This document shows, one piece after another, positions 29,734-39,546 of a stretch of DNA of 64,000 nt. This DNA is from Lactococcus fujiensis JCM 16395 (GTDB lineage Bacteria > Bacillota > Bacilli > Lactobacillales > Streptococcaceae): assembly GCF_002441655.1 (NCBI RefSeq), contig NZ_JXJU01000006.1, forward strand, positions 1 to 64,000. The letters are read 5' to 3'. A model generated the notes under the pieces. The model was not told where the DNA came from, did no database searches, and saw only the letters and a list, made by a program, of their open reading frames with translations. The translations under genes and the position numbers were made by a program. Within the stretch, counting starts at the first letter, position 1, and every line of letters begins with the position of its first letter.

Positions 29734-30264
29734 TCACATTTTATTCTTTTTTGTCCAATGCTCCAGAATAAAGGCTCGTCGGTCCTGTATCTCCTCCTTA
29801 TATTCCTTCGGATGCGTCCGATAAAAACCTTGATGATAGGCTTCCGCAGGCCAAAATGTCTTAGCAGGCTCTATTTTTGTCACGATATCTTCATCAAAAC
29901 GACCTGAAGCTTGTAAAGTCGCTTTTGATTGTTCAGCAAGTATCCGTTGTTGTTCATTTGTATAAAAAATAACTGGACGATAATTATCCCCGCGGTCTTC
30001 AAATTGTCCAAAAGCATCAGTTGGATCTGTTGTTTGCCAATATAACTCAACAAGGTCTGAATAATTCACTTTTTCATTATCGAAAATAATTTCGACGGCT
30101 TCAGTATGCCCCGTAACATGTTGTTTGACTTGTTCATAAGTGGGAAATTCAAAGTCACCACCCGTGTAACCGCTAGTCACAGTTAAAATTCCATCACGTT
30201 CTTCAAAAGGTTGGACCATACACCAAAAACATCCCCCAGCAAATATTGCTTTTTCTGTTGCCAT
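29734..30264 (-). CDS. msrA: Peptide methionine sulfoxide reductase MsrA
   Basis: A 176-residue MsrA with catalytic GCFWC (Cys12 from the ATG at 30264) and the typical [16 protein letters not shown] and GHTEAVEI segments. It repairs methionine-S-sulfoxide in proteins using thioredoxin. The ATG at 30264 is preferred over an upstream GTG. The fused MsrB domain of some streptococci is absent. Confidence 0.96.
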   Translation of the reverse strand: MATEKAIFAGGCFWCMVQPFEERDGILTVTSGYTGGDFEFPTYEQVKQHVTGHTEAVEIIFDNEKVNYSDLVELYWQTTDPTDAFGQFEDRGDNYRPVIFYTNEQQRILAEQSKATLQASGRFDEDIVTKIEPAKTFWPAEAYHQGFYRTHPKEYKEEIQDRRAFILEHWTKKNKM

Positions 30265-30400
30265 ATTTCTCACTTTCTTTGACTAATTATACCACAGAGA
30301 AATTAATTTTAAGAATATAAAAAGATCATGAGACTTGTTTTAACTTGGTTTGACACCTTATTTATTATATTTCAAAAGAATAATTTATCAGAATTCCTTT

Positions 30401-30525
30401 AATTTTCTAAACAATATTTACTTTATACTTTACTTTTGAGTTTTAATTAAGTATAATATGTTCCAACGTATTCTATAGAATTCAGAATACCAAAATTAAA
30501 TAAAATTATTAAAAGAGGGAAAATC
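30401..30525 (+). promoter_or_regulatory. Promoter and leader of the peptide-binding lipoprotein gene
   Basis: TTTACT (30429-30434), 17 bp, TATAAT (30452-30457). A CodY-like box AATTTTCTAAACAAT (30401-30415, three mismatches to the consensus) lies upstream. In the leader, GTATTCT and AGAATAC form a dyad around 30468-30490 that contains TTCTATAGAA. Confidence 0.5.
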
Positions 30526-32199
30526 ATGAAAAATTGGAAAAAAATTGGTTTAGGTTCAGTCACTTTGGCTTCCGCAGCGCTACTTGCTGCTTGCGGATCA
30601 AGTTCATCTTCAACCCAAAAAGTACCACAACTTGCAATCCCTGTTGATATTTCAACACTCGATTCAACATTAAATACTGATACCTATTCAAATATTTTTA
30701 TCGGAAATACTGAAGAAGGTGCAACACGGGTCGCAGCTAACGGTCAAGCAGCAAATGCTTTGGCCACATCAGTAACTGAATCATCAGATGGTTTGACTTG
30801 GACAATTAAACTGCGGTCCGGACTGAAATGGTCGAACGGTGATGCATTGACCGCAAAAGACTTCGTTTATGCTTGGCAACGTGCGGTTAATCCTGCAACA
30901 GGTTCACAATATGCCTATCTGCTAGGAAACATCAAAAATGCAAATCAGATTATGGGATTAAAGACAGCAACTCAAGCCGATTTGGATACTTTAGGAGTCA
31001 AAGCTAATTCTGATACTGAATTGACAGTGACATTAACCCAACCGACCCCATATTTCAAGTTCTTGCTTGCGGAATCTGTTTATTATCCGCTGAATCAAAA
31101 ATTTGTTGAAAAAGAGGGCAAGAATTATGGAACTTCTTCCGCTAAAACTTTGTATGACGGCCCATTCATTTACAAAGGTAGTGGTTGGACTGGAACCAAT
31201 GAAAGCTTCCAATTAGTCAAGAATCCAAATTATTATGACAAAGCAAATGTAAAATCAAATGAAGTTGACATTCAAGTTGTGAAAAATGCAAATACAGCTG
31301 TCCAACTTTATAAACAAGGTAAGCTCGATCAAGTTGCTTTAGGAACACCCGACTTGTACAATGCAAACAAAGGCTATACTAAAAACACGTCGCTCGTTGA
31401 TTTGAAGGAATCGACCACTGATTATATCGAATATAACCAGACCGGTAAGGGAACTTCAAATACGACAGCCGCAAAAGCTCTCCAGAATCAAGACATTCGC
31501 GAAGCGCTCAATCTCGCGACTGACCGTACTTCAATTATTGCCCAAACAACAGCTGGTTCATCGAATGCGACCGGATTTGTACCTTCTGGTATGGCGCAGA
31601 CACAAACTGGTGAGGACTTCGCCAAATATGCGGCACAGCCTTATAAATATGATGTCTCAGAAGCAAAAACACTCTGGGAAAAAGGCCTGAAAGAAATTGG
31701 GGAGACAAAAGTCAACCTTTCATATGAAACAGATGCAGATTCAACAGGTGCTAAAGCACAGGCTGATTTTCTCCAAACGTCACTTGCAAAAGCCCTTCCA
31801 GGTTTAACCATCACTGAAAAAATTGTTCCTTTCCAACAACGCTTAAAGGATTCAGCAAATCATCAATTTGATATGGTCAATTCATTATGGGGTGGCGATT
31901 ACGCTGAACCATCAACCTTCTTGCAACTCTTTGCTTCAGGTTCTGGCTACAATGACGGCGGATTCACAAATGCCGCTTATCAAGCAGCATGGACGAAAGC
32001 TTCAACCTTACCTGACGTAAGTAATGATGCTGCACGTAATGCGGATTACAAAGCTGCCGAACAAGCACTTTATGATTCAAGCTCAATCAATCCAATTTAC
32101 TTCCGTACGACGCCAGCACTTCAAAGCAATAACCTCCATAACCTTATTTTCCATGGCACAGGATTGGAATACGATTTAAAGAGTGTTTACGTTAATTAA
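30526..32199 (+). CDS. Peptide-binding lipoprotein (OppA/DtpA family)
   Basis: A 557-residue SBP_bac_5 protein with a signal peptide and lipobox LLAAC (Cys23), so anchored outside the membrane. Family marks include GLTWTIKLRSGLKWSNGDALTAKDFVYAW and the closing FRTTPALQSNNLHNL. It binds oligopeptides for ABC import. No permease or ATPase genes lie next to it, so it is an orphan that probably shares an Opp/Dpp/Opt transporter encoded elsewhere. It has its own promoter and terminator. Peptide preference unknown. Confidence 0.93.
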   Translation: MKNWKKIGLGSVTLASAALLAACGSSSSSTQKVPQLAIPVDISTLDSTLNTDTYSNIFIGNTEEGATRVAANGQAANALATSVTESSDGLTWTIKLRSGLKWSNGDALTAKDFVYAWQRAVNPATGSQYAYLLGNIKNANQIMGLKTATQADLDTLGVKANSDTELTVTLTQPTPYFKFLLAESVYYPLNQKFVEKEGKNYGTSSAKTLYDGPFIYKGSGWTGTNESFQLVKNPNYYDKANVKSNEVDIQVVKNANTAVQLYKQGKLDQVALGTPDLYNANKGYTKNTSLVDLKESTTDYIEYNQTGKGTSNTTAAKALQNQDIREALNLATDRTSIIAQTTAGSSNATGFVPSGMAQTQTGEDFAKYAAQPYKYDVSEAKTLWEKGLKEIGETKVNLSYETDADSTGAKAQADFLQTSLAKALPGLTITEKIVPFQQRLKDSANHQFDMVNSLWGGDYAEPSTFLQLFASGSGYNDGGFTNAAYQAAWTKASTLPDVSNDAARNADYKAAEQALYDSSSINPIYFRTTPALQSNNLHNLIFHGTGLEYDLKSVYVN

Positions 32200-32216
32200 T
32201 TTTTTTCAGAAAATCA

Positions 32217-32251
32217 ATAAAAGGACTTGTGACAATTCGCAAATCCTTTTA
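32217..32251. terminator. Bidirectional terminator, lipoprotein / cvfB
   Basis: AAAAGGA and TCCTTTT arms with an inner CTTGTG/CGCAAA pairing; T runs on both sides. It serves two convergent genes. Confidence 0.75.
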
Positions 32252-32258
32252 TCTTATT

Positions 32259-33116
32259 TTAATTTACTAACACAGTACCTTCGGGATTTTGCTTAATTTT
32301 CCCTTGCTTCATCAAGCCTCCTAGGGCTTTTTTGAATTGCCCTTTAGAAATTCCAAAGGTTGCTTTAATTTCATCTGGGCTTGATTTGTCATTTAAACTC
32401 ATTTTTCCGCCCATTGATTCAAGATAAGCAAGTACCATTTGACTATCGGCATCAAGCATTTCATATGAACGTGGTTTAGCGGACAAATTAAGTGATCGAT
32501 CTTCACGTCTGAAACCAATTACGCGAACCTGCATTTCTTGCCCAATACGTGGAACAGAAAAGCGTTCATTGGGATGAATAAAACCAAGCATGTTGTTATC
32601 TGGCAAATAAACAAATGTCCCAGATTCCTTATTCCGGTAGACAATTGCCCGCAAATTTTGATTATTCATATTGTCATAAGCAACATTGGCAAGTTGCCAA
32701 AAATCCTCATGCCAAGCTAAATGTCCCCAGATACGTCCTTTTTTGTCGACAACCAATTTGACATACAGTTGGTCACCTTTTTTTGGCCAAGTTTCTTTGT
32801 CAAGTGGTAAATCATCAAGCGAAACGACGATATCTTTTCCTGGCAAACCAGTATCCAGAAAAACACCTAAGTCTTTTCGAACGTCTGTAACGATGCCCCA
32901 ACCGAACGTTTCTTGAGTTGCTTTCTGTTCAACAGTAGTAAAACGAACATGTTCTGCTTTGTCCACATATGTAAAGCCTGTTACAACGTCACCAACTTGA
33001 TGTTCCCCTTCTTCCTTTGCCAAACGGAAGATTGTGTCTCCCTTTTGTAAAAAGTAAAATTGTTCTCCCTCTTCAACAATGAGCGCGGAGATTGTTGTTG
33101 CTATATAATTTTCCAT
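32259..33116 (-). CDS. cvfB: CvfB-like S1 RNA-binding regulator
   Basis: About 285 residues from the ATG at 33116, chosen for AGAGGAA upstream. Three S1-like OB domains (~1-65, ~68-140, ~145-220) and a C-terminal winged helix (ISKGQFKKALGGLMKQGKI) match CvfB/YitL. It binds RNA and affects virulence and stress gene expression in other Firmicutes. The order pyrH-frr-cvfB is conserved in streptococci; here a hairpin separates frr from cvfB, so read-through or a separate promoter is needed. Confidence 0.9.
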   Translation of the reverse strand: MENYIATTISALIVEEGEQFYFLQKGDTIFRLAKEEGEHQVGDVVTGFTYVDKAEHVRFTTVEQKATQETFGWGIVTDVRKDLGVFLDTGLPGKDIVVSLDDLPLDKETWPKKGDQLYVKLVVDKKGRIWGHLAWHEDFWQLANVAYDNMNNQNLRAIVYRNKESGTFVYLPDNNMLGFIHPNERFSVPRIGQEMQVRVIGFRREDRSLNLSAKPRSYEMLDADSQMVLAYLESMGGKMSLNDKSSPDEIKATFGISKGQFKKALGGLMKQGKIKQNPEGTVLVN

Positions 33117-33159
33117 TAATTCCTCTTTGCTCTCTTTTGAAAGCAATAATTATTCTGAA

Positions 33160-33182
33160 AAACGGCCCACAGAGCCGCTTTT
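33160..33182. terminator. Hairpin between frr and cvfB
   Basis: On the minus strand CGGCTC, loop, GGGCCG then TTTTT, with a T run on the other side too; it probably ends the pyrH-frr transcript. Confidence 0.8.
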
Positions 33183-33221
33183 TTGCCTAAGATTTGACAA
33201 ATCAGCCAAAGTCTTGATTGA

Positions 33222-33779
33222 TTAAATATCTAAAAGTTCTTTTTCTTTAACAGATGCAAGTCGATCCGCTTCTTTAGTTGCATCATCAGTGATCTTTTGA
33301 ATGTCTTTTTCAAAAGCTTTACGTTCGTCTTCTGTAATTTCTTTAGCTTTTTCTTGCTTCTTAACGGAGTCCATTGCGTCGCGGCGAACATTACGAATAG
33401 CAACTTTGCTAGCCTCAATGAATTTGCCCATGTCTTTGACCAATTCTTTACGACGTTCTTCAGTCAACATTGGAATTACCAAGCGAATAACTGAGCCATC
33501 GTTAGCTGGTGTAATTCCAAGATCTGATTCATACAAGGCTTTTTCGATGTCTTTCAATATGGTCTTATCAAATGGAGTCACCATTAAGACACGTGCCTCA
33601 GGCACTGTAACTGATGCTAGTTGATTCAAAGGTGTTGGAGCACCGTAGTAAACAACTTGTATACGGTCAAGCAAACTAGCGTTGGCGCGACCTGCACGGA
33701 TATGTGCCAAATCACGTTGCAAGCTTGCGAGGGATTGTTTCATTTTTTCTTTTGCATTATCAATAATTTCGTTAGCCAT
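33222..33779 (-). CDS. frr: Ribosome recycling factor
   Basis: A 185-residue RRF with the typical [17 protein letters not shown] and the closing [16 protein letters not shown]. With EF-G it splits post-termination ribosomes. 62 bases after pyrH; the gap holds a TCTGTCA-GTGA-TGACAGA palindrome (33787-33804). Confidence 0.98.
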   Translation of the reverse strand: MANEIIDNAKEKMKQSLASLQRDLAHIRAGRANASLLDRIQVVYYGAPTPLNQLASVTVPEARVLMVTPFDKTILKDIEKALYESDLGITPANDGSVIRLVIPMLTEERRKELVKDMGKFIEASKVAIRNVRRDAMDSVKKQEKAKEITEDERKAFEKDIQKITDDATKEADRLASVKEKELLDI

Positions 33780-33786
33780 TTTAATT

Positions 33787-33804
33787 TCTGTCAGTGATGA
33801 CAGA
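33787..33804. repeat. CTGTCA-type palindrome between pyrH and frr
   Basis: TCTGTCA, GTGA, TGACAGA: a copy of the recurrent short palindrome, here inside an operon with no T run, just before the frr ribosome binding site. Confidence 0.7.
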
Positions 33805-33841
33805 CTCCTTTATTTAATTTAAAATAATTTATTTTAATTGA

Positions 33842-34558
33842 TTATTCGACTGTTGTCCCGATGTTTTCGCCAAGAACGACACGTTTGATGTTTCCCATTT
33901 CGTTCATGTTGAAGACAACAAGTGGAATGTGATTATCCATTGACATCGTTGATGCTGTCGTATCCATAACATGAAGACCTTTAGTAATTACATCCATGTG
34001 TGACAAGCTTGTAAATTTGACTGCATTTTCATCAAGTTTAGGATCAGCATTATAAACACCATCCACACCATTTTTAGCCATTAATATAACATCTGCATTA
34101 ATTTCAGCCGCACGTAAGGCTGACGTCGTGTCTGTTGAAAAATAAGGCGAACCAGTCCCACCTGCAAAAATAACAACGCGTCCTTTTTCAAGGTGACGTT
34201 CAGCTCGACGACGAATATAAGGTTCAGCAACGGCAGGCATTGAAATAGCTGTCATAACGCGCGTATCAACACCCAGATTTTCGAGCGCTGATTGCACAAA
34301 AAGTCCATTTTGGATTGTCGCTAGCATCCCCATATAGTCTGCTTGAGCACGTTCCATCCCGGCTTTTTCACCAGTAACACCACGCCAAATATTTCCGCCT
34401 CCGCAAACAATCGCAATTTCAGCTCCTAAGTCATGAACTTCTTTAATTTCTTTTGCTACAGATTTAGCAGTTTCGGGATCAAAACCAAAACCTTTCTCAC
34501 CAGAAAGTGCTTCGCCAGAAAGTTTAAGTAGTACACGTTTATATTTAATTTCAGCCAT
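33842..34558 (-). CDS. pyrH: Uridylate kinase
   Basis: A 238-residue bacterial UMP kinase of the amino-acid kinase fold: [16 protein letters not shown] (phosphate loop), [31 protein letters not shown]. It phosphorylates UMP to UDP as a hexamer. First gene of pyrH-frr. Confidence 0.98.
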   Translation of the reverse strand: MAEIKYKRVLLKLSGEALSGEKGFGFDPETAKSVAKEIKEVHDLGAEIAIVCGGGNIWRGVTGEKAGMERAQADYMGMLATIQNGLFVQSALENLGVDTRVMTAISMPAVAEPYIRRRAERHLEKGRVVIFAGGTGSPYFSTDTTSALRAAEINADVILMAKNGVDGVYNADPKLDENAVKFTSLSHMDVITKGLHVMDTTASTMSMDNHIPLVVFNMNEMGNIKRVVLGENIGTTVE

Positions 34559-34708
34559 GATTCCTCCATGAAGTTATGGGAACGCATAATTCCCTTGGGC
34601 AGCACTTTTTATCTTTCAAAAATGTTGCCACTCAAAAGCAAATGTACCGTAATACTTTACACAATACACCATTTTATTAATTAGTACTATTTTACCATAA
34701 TTTTCGTT

Positions 34709-34737
34709 TGAAAAAAAGGCTGAATTAGCCTTTCTTT
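34709..34737 (-). terminator. Terminator after the small membrane protein
   Basis: On the minus strand AAAGGCT, AATTC, AGCCTTT, then T. Confidence 0.88.
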
Positions 34738-34956
34738 TTAAATTGCCCCTAAGGTACTCATGAATAAAATTAGACCTATGATAAGCAAAAATATCCCTAA
34801 TATCTTCCCTATCGGTCCATACAATGGCAATGGCGTTCTGCGATTCACAAATTTTTTTTCAAGAGTCGGCTTCTGAAGAATGAAATAAAGACCGCCACCA
34901 ATGAAAACTAATCCGCCAAGGATTAGCATCAGCATCGTTACAAAATTATTTTGCAT
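34738..34956 (-). CDS. Small membrane protein, unknown function
   Basis: 72 residues from the ATG at 34956 (GGAGG upstream, overlapping the end of the preceding gene). Two hydrophobic segments (~5-26 and ~50-70) flank a short basic loop (KKFVNRRTPLP), so it is a small two-pass protein. Co-transcribed with the gene at 34958-35479. Family not recognised. Confidence 0.7.
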   Translation of the reverse strand: MQNNFVTMLMLILGGLVFIGGGLYFILQKPTLEKKFVNRRTPLPLYGPIGKILGIFLLIIGLILFMSTLGAI

Positions 34957-34957
34957 C

Positions 34958-35479
34958 CTAAGCCTCCTCAACCACCTGATATTGCTTATGGAAATCGCGC
35001 TCTGAAAGCATCCGAAAATGATTTCCTGAATTCACAAGATAATAACCAATTGGACCAATGATAGCTCCTAGATAAAATCCAGGCGACTTCAAAATTAACG
35101 TATGCGTCTCGGGTAGTTCATCCCAGTAGAGCTGTTCTTTGTCAAACACTGTTTTCAGCCAACCAATCGGTTCTTCTTCTGGATTAATTTGCCAAGCATC
35201 AATTGTTTCGAAACCATTCTTTACCTTTAAAAGTTCAGCATCCCGAACTTTTTTCATCATCATGACACGGACTTGAGGTGCTGACAAAAGGTTTAATTCT
35301 TTCAAGGCTTTAATATTGTCAAAGATTTCAATGTTTCCATTTGCATGCTTAACAATCACGTCGTGCTTCGCCATTGTCATTCCCGAGTCAAGTACATCTT
35401 GTACCCACTGTTCAGGTTCTGGTTCTTCCGATGACTTGTGCCAAATTTCCACAAGCTCCCCCCTAAGACTTGCTTTCAT
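34958..35479 (-). CDS. Conserved hypothetical protein
   Basis: A 173-residue soluble protein, no signal peptide. Trp-rich N-terminal part (EIWHKSSEEPEPEQWVQDVLDSGMT) and a mixed alpha/beta body with KSPGFYLGAIIGPIGYYLV near the end, which could be one membrane-associated helix. No catalytic motif recognised. It overlaps the RBS region of the next small membrane protein; the two form a unit. Confidence 0.7.
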   Translation of the reverse strand: MKASLRGELVEIWHKSSEEPEPEQWVQDVLDSGMTMAKHDVIVKHANGNIEIFDNIKALKELNLLSAPQVRVMMMKKVRDAELLKVKNGFETIDAWQINPEEEPIGWLKTVFDKEQLYWDELPETHTLILKSPGFYLGAIIGPIGYYLVNSGNHFRMLSERDFHKQYQVVEEA

Positions 35480-35555
35480 AAAAATACCTTCTTTTCTTTG
35501 ATAAATTTATTATAGCACCATTTAATTTATTTTTATCAAAAGTCTCAAACTTGAC

Positions 35556-36758
35556 TTATTTTTTTAGTTCTTTTTTAAATTTTTCAACATCACGAGCGAT
35601 AACCAATTCTTCATCCGTAGGAACGACAAGTACTTTGACCGTTGACTCTGGTGTAGAAATATCGCCAACTGCGCCGCGCACATTTAACTCAGGAATAATT
35701 TCCATCCCAAACCAAGACAAACCTTGAACGACATCGCGTCGAACATCCTCATCATTTTCACCGATCCCAGCTGTAAAAATCAGTGCATCAGCACCATTCA
35801 GAACACCAAAATATTGTGAAATATATTTTTTTAGTCGGTCAACAAACATCTCGTATGCTAAGATTGCATTCTTATTTCCTGAGAGACGCGCATCTTGTAA
35901 ATCGCGCATATCACTTGTTACTTCGGAAACTCCTTTAATTCCTGAGCGATTGTTGAACATATCAATAACATCTTGAGCATCATTTAATTCAGGATCATTA
36001 GCAATTAAGTAAGGAATTACGGATGCATCCATTTCACCAGATCGTGTTCCCATCATGACGCCGCCAAGTGGAGTGAAGCCCATAGAAGTATCAACAGACT
36101 TCCCTCCGTCAATCGCTGAAATTGAAGCCCCATTCCCGATATGTGCCGTAATTAGTTTAAGTTCCTCGACTGGCTTGCCCAAAATTTTGGCCGCTTCTTG
36201 TGAAACGTACATATGAGACGTACCATGAGCTCCATATTTCCGAACAGCATATTTTTCATAGTATTGATTTGGAATTGGATAACGGAACGCCTTCTCAGGC
36301 ATTGTCGTATGAAAGGCCGTATCGAAAACAGCTACAGAAACAGCATCAGGTAATAGTTTTAAGAAGGCTTCAATTCCAGCAGCATTAGCTGGGTTGTGAA
36401 GTGGGGCCAAGTGTGAAATTGATTTAATTTGTTTCAGTACCTCTGGAGTGACAAGCGCAGATTTTTTGAAAAATTCACCACCTGCAACCACACGATGTCC
36501 AACACCAGTAATTTCACGAAAATCGTCGACTAAATTAAAGTGAATCAACGTATCCATCAAGAGCAAAACAGCTTGCAGGTGATCAACAATTTTTTGTTTA
36601 CGTACATGAGCTTGCCCATCAATCTTTGCAGTAGCGACCGAATCAGGCAAACCAATCCGTTCAAATATCCCTTTTGCGATAACTTTTTCTTCTGGCATCT
36701 CATAGAGTTGCCATTTCAATGATGATGAACCTGCATTGACCGAGAGTGTTTTTTCCAT
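35556..36758 (-). CDS. ackA1: Acetate kinase (first of two, AckA1)
   Basis: A 400-residue acetate kinase: [16 protein letters not shown] at the start, [20 protein letters not shown], the phosphate loop HIGNGASI, and FTAGIGEND. It converts acetyl-phosphate and ADP to acetate and ATP, an energy-yielding step of mixed-acid and aerobic metabolism. It is a close relative of the adjacent AckA2, so a tandem duplication is likely, as in L. lactis. It has its own extended -10 promoter (TGTTATACT, about 36800) and a terminator lies between the copies. Confidence 0.96.
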   Translation of the reverse strand: MEKTLSVNAGSSSLKWQLYEMPEEKVIAKGIFERIGLPDSVATAKIDGQAHVRKQKIVDHLQAVLLLMDTLIHFNLVDDFREITGVGHRVVAGGEFFKKSALVTPEVLKQIKSISHLAPLHNPANAAGIEAFLKLLPDAVSVAVFDTAFHTTMPEKAFRYPIPNQYYEKYAVRKYGAHGTSHMYVSQEAAKILGKPVEELKLITAHIGNGASISAIDGGKSVDTSMGFTPLGGVMMGTRSGEMDASVIPYLIANDPELNDAQDVIDMFNNRSGIKGVSEVTSDMRDLQDARLSGNKNAILAYEMFVDRLKKYISQYFGVLNGADALIFTAGIGENDEDVRRDVVQGLSWFGMEIIPELNVRGAVGDISTPESTVKVLVVPTDEELVIARDVEKFKKELKK

Positions 36759-36847
36759 ATTAAGCTCCTTAATGTATGCGTTTTATTTGTTAAGTATAAC
36801 ATATTTTTGTAAAATAAAGAACGAAATATATATCTTTGAGTAATAAA

Positions 36848-36872
36848 AAAAGAACCATAAGGTTCATTTTTA
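36848..36872 (-). terminator. Terminator after ackA2
   Basis: On the minus strand GAACC, TTAT, GGTTC, seven T; it separates ackA2 from ackA1. Confidence 0.9.
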
Positions 36873-36874
36873 TT

Positions 36875-38062
36875 TTATTTCAATGCTTCAACATCACGTG
36901 CAATCATTAATTCTTCATCTGTTGGAATGACAAAGACTTTAACGCGTGATTCAGGCGTAGAAATTTCACCCTCGACATGATTGGCATTCTTTTCATGATC
37001 CAATTCAATGCCAAACCAAGTCAACCCATCAAGAACGGCTTCACGCATATATTCCGCATTTTCACCAATCCCAGCCGTGAAAACAATAGCATCTGCACCA
37101 TTTAAAACAGCAAGGTATTGACCAATGTATTTTTGAATACGATCGCAATACATTTCAAAAGCCAAGACAGCTTTCGGATTGCCTGCTTTACGTCCATCAC
37201 GTATATCACGCATATCAGACGAGATTTCAGAAATCCCTGCCAAACCAGATTCTTTATTGAGCATATCCACAACATCTTGTGAAGTTTTCAAAGATGGATC
37301 ATGAGCCATTAAATATGGAAAAACAGATGGGTCAAGATCACCTGAGCGAGTCCCCATCATAATTCCACCAAGTGGAGTAAAGCCCATTGATGTATCAACT
37401 GATTTACCACCATCAACTGCTGTAATTGATGCTCCATTACCAATGTGGCAAGTGATAATTTTTGTTTCTTCAAGTGGTTTGTTTAACAATTTTGCTGCTT
37501 CTTGCGAAACATATTGGTGTGAAGTTCCATGAGCCCCATATTTACGGACTTGGAATTCATCATAGTATTTATTTGGAACGGGGTAACGAAAGGCTTTTTC
37601 AGGCATCGTTGCATGAAAAGCCGTATCAAAGACCGCAACTCCTGTCGCATCTGGCAATACCTTGTCAAAGGCACGCATACAAGCAACGTGTGCAGGGTTA
37701 TGCAATGGAGCCATTGGTGACAAATCTTCAATTTGTTGAATAACTTTTGGACTCAAAAGCGTTGATTTCTTGAACAGTTCACCACCTGCAACGACACGGT
37801 GTCCAATTCCCGTGATTTCAGTGAATTCTTTAACAATGTTAAAACGTTTCAAATCGTCAAGCAAGATCCGTACAGCTTCAGTATGATTTGGAATATCAAG
37901 GACACGTTCTTCTTTTTCACCTGCATATTTCACAGTCGTAATTGAATCATTCAATCCAATCCGTTCAATAAGTCCTTTTGCAATTACTTTTTCTTCTGGC
38001 ATTTCATAGAGTTGCCATTTCAATGAGGACGATCCTGCATTGACAGCGAGTGTTTTAGACAT
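36875..38062 (-). CDS. ackA2: Acetate kinase (second copy, AckA2)
   Basis: A 395-residue acetate kinase with the same motifs as the neighbouring copy ([50 protein letters not shown]). It makes ATP from acetyl-phosphate. It has its own promoter (extended -10 TATAAT, 38103-38098) and a cre-like site upstream, and is insulated by terminators on both sides, so the two copies can be regulated independently. The gene above it is the YtxK-like methyltransferase, the usual neighbour of ackA in Firmicutes. Confidence 0.96.
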   Translation of the reverse strand: MSKTLAVNAGSSSLKWQLYEMPEEKVIAKGLIERIGLNDSITTVKYAGEKEERVLDIPNHTEAVRILLDDLKRFNIVKEFTEITGIGHRVVAGGELFKKSTLLSPKVIQQIEDLSPMAPLHNPAHVACMRAFDKVLPDATGVAVFDTAFHATMPEKAFRYPVPNKYYDEFQVRKYGAHGTSHQYVSQEAAKLLNKPLEETKIITCHIGNGASITAVDGGKSVDTSMGFTPLGGIMMGTRSGDLDPSVFPYLMAHDPSLKTSQDVVDMLNKESGLAGISEISSDMRDIRDGRKAGNPKAVLAFEMYCDRIQKYIGQYLAVLNGADAIVFTAGIGENAEYMREAVLDGLTWFGIELDHEKNANHVEGEISTPESRVKVFVIPTDEELMIARDVEALK

Positions 38063-38117
38063 TTCTATTTCCTTCTTTTTTACAATTATTCTCTTCTATT
38101 ATATCACAAATTCACAA

Positions 38118-38131
38118 TGATAGCGGTTTTA
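38118..38131. promoter_or_regulatory. cre-like site upstream of ackA2
   Basis: TGATAGCGGTTTTA fits the loose CcpA consensus (TGWNANCGNTNWCA) at 13 of 14 positions, centred about 34 bases before the predicted start point. Confidence 0.5.
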
Positions 38132-38149
38132 AATTTGAAAGAAGATAAG

Positions 38150-38178
38150 AAAAAAGCCTCTATTAGAGGGGCTTTTTT
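38150..38178 (-). terminator. Terminator after the YtxK-like methyltransferase
   Basis: GCCTCT, ATT, AGAGG-GGC with A and T runs on each side. Confidence 0.88.
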
Positions 38179-39148
38179 ATTTTACATTTTTTTGAAAGGC
38201 ATTCATAAAATCTTGGATGCGTTCCCGATCTGTGAATTGATCGATTGGATAAACAAATGTTGGATTATTATCTGTTGCTGTCTTTTTAATCAAGTAAATG
38301 GCTTTTGAATCATGTTTGAACAATCCTTCTGGCAAAGTAACAACAGCCGCCAAATGGGCGTGATGTGTCAGCCACTCTTTTAATTGAGGGGCTTGCGAGC
38401 TTGTCAATAAATCAGAAGGGGCAAGGAAAATAGCAAAGCCACTCTCTTTCAAGTATTTCATTGCTTCTTCAATCATTAAATGGTGTGCAAAAGTGTGTCC
38501 TTCTTTAAGCCCAACCTGGAATGTTTGAGCTGTTTGAATGTCAGGATAAAAGCCTATCGGCAGGTCAGCAATGACAACATCAACAGCTTCCATCAATTGG
38601 CTCTGAACAGCATCAACTTGCATAAATGTCGCTTCGGTACCTATCACTTCTGAGATTGATGCCGATAAATCTAGCAACAAGTCGTCAACCTCAAAACCGA
38701 CATAGTCAATTTCCCGATTCAAGTTAACGAGGAGATATTCGCCAAGGTTTCCAGTGCCTGAACCCATTTCTAAAATGCGAAGTTTATGATCAGAATGTAA
38801 GCTTTCAATCATAAATTGAAATAGTGTAGCAATTGAATCTGGTGTAAATGAATGATTTGGTTGCATTGGTGCAACTTGAGAACCTTTGAGCAAAACAAAT
38901 TGGAAAAGTTTTTGCCACTCTTTTTTGTTCAAATTTAGTGCGCGCAAACGATCATTATTTTTTGTCAAAGCTGCCAAAAGATCCTCTGCTGATGTTGGGG
39001 ATTTCGTATTCACTAAATTAACTGAACCTAGGAATGCCGCATTTTGTTCAACAAAAGCATCATAAAAATCTGTATCAAGCGTTTTTTCAATGTGCTCAAT
39101 ATTTTCATTGATCAACATGAAGGCTTGTTCAATTTTTTCCATGTCCAT
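38177..39148 (-). CDS. Class I SAM methyltransferase, YtxK-like
   Basis: A 323-residue protein. SAM motif I is ILEMGSGTGNLGEYLL; motif IV is ADLPIGFYPD, the (N/D)PP(Y/F)-like motif of N6-adenine methylases in degraded form (DLPIGF). Related to the M subunits of type I systems but with no specificity or restriction partner; B. subtilis ytxK and streptococcal homologs also stand before ackA. The substrate is unknown and could be DNA, RNA or protein. AAAGGAG precedes the ATG. Confidence 0.85.
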   Translation of the reverse strand: MDMEKIEQAFMLINENIEHIEKTLDTDFYDAFVEQNAAFLGSVNLVNTKSPTSAEDLLAALTKNNDRLRALNLNKKEWQKLFQFVLLKGSQVAPMQPNHSFTPDSIATLFQFMIESLHSDHKLRILEMGSGTGNLGEYLLVNLNREIDYVGFEVDDLLLDLSASISEVIGTEATFMQVDAVQSQLMEAVDVVIADLPIGFYPDIQTAQTFQVGLKEGHTFAHHLMIEEAMKYLKESGFAIFLAPSDLLTSSQAPQLKEWLTHHAHLAAVVTLPEGLFKHDSKAIYLIKKTATDNNPTFVYPIDQFTDRERIQDFMNAFQKNVK

Positions 39149-39189
39149 AATTATTTTCTCCTTTATTTTTTTCTGGGGAGGGCGGAAAA

Positions 39190-39211
39190 AAGCTGTCAGT
39201 TCTGACAGCTT
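39190..39211 (-). terminator. Terminator after DUF3165 gene (CTGTCAG palindrome)
   Basis: AAGCTGTCAG, TT, CTGACAGCTT with A and T runs outside: a perfect 10-bp stem that overlaps the stop codon of the upstream gene. Confidence 0.92.
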
Positions 39212-39479
39212 ATTTTTTCCGTTTTACATTTCTGCGACGAATCTTTGGACCGATTTTTTCTAACTCGGTCCAAGCCTTAATTGTAATCCCTAAAATCGCC
39301 AAAACTAAAATTATTTCTAAGATAAGTGATTGATTCATTACGGCTTGAGAAATTGCCAATGCAACAATCAAAACCGTAAGCGCAGCGATAACGAAAATGT
39401 CTAGACTCCGCCGAATATCTTTTGGCATGACAAAGAAATAGATCAATGCCAACAAAATCAAAAGAATAATATATAACAA
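39210..39479 (-). CDS. DUF3165 family small membrane protein
   Basis: An 89-residue protein with two or three hydrophobic segments (1-17, 27-48, 53-67) and a very basic end (KIGPKIRRRNVKRKK), inside-positive. It matches the DUF3165 family that follows typA in streptococci and lactococci. Function unknown. Confidence 0.8.
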   Translation of the reverse strand: MLYIILLILLALIYFFVMPKDIRRSLDIFVIAALTVLIVALAISQAVMNQSLILEIILVLAILGITIKAWTELEKIGPKIRRRNVKRKK

Positions 39480-39517
39480 AATGTCCTCCGATTTCAGGTA
39501 ATTCCAACTTCAATGAT

Positions 39518-39536
39518 TTCTGTCAGAACTGACAAA
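39518..39536. repeat. CTGTCAG palindrome between typA and DUF3165 gene
   Basis: TTCTGTCAG, AA, CTGACAAAA: the recurrent palindrome with imperfect outer arms and no good T run; it lies right after typA. Confidence 0.7.
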
Positions 39537-39546
39537 AGTTATTGAA

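Noticed and set aside
37462-37743. Open frames opposite ackA1 and ackA2
   Set aside because: Shadows of the acetate kinase genes with no ribosome binding site.
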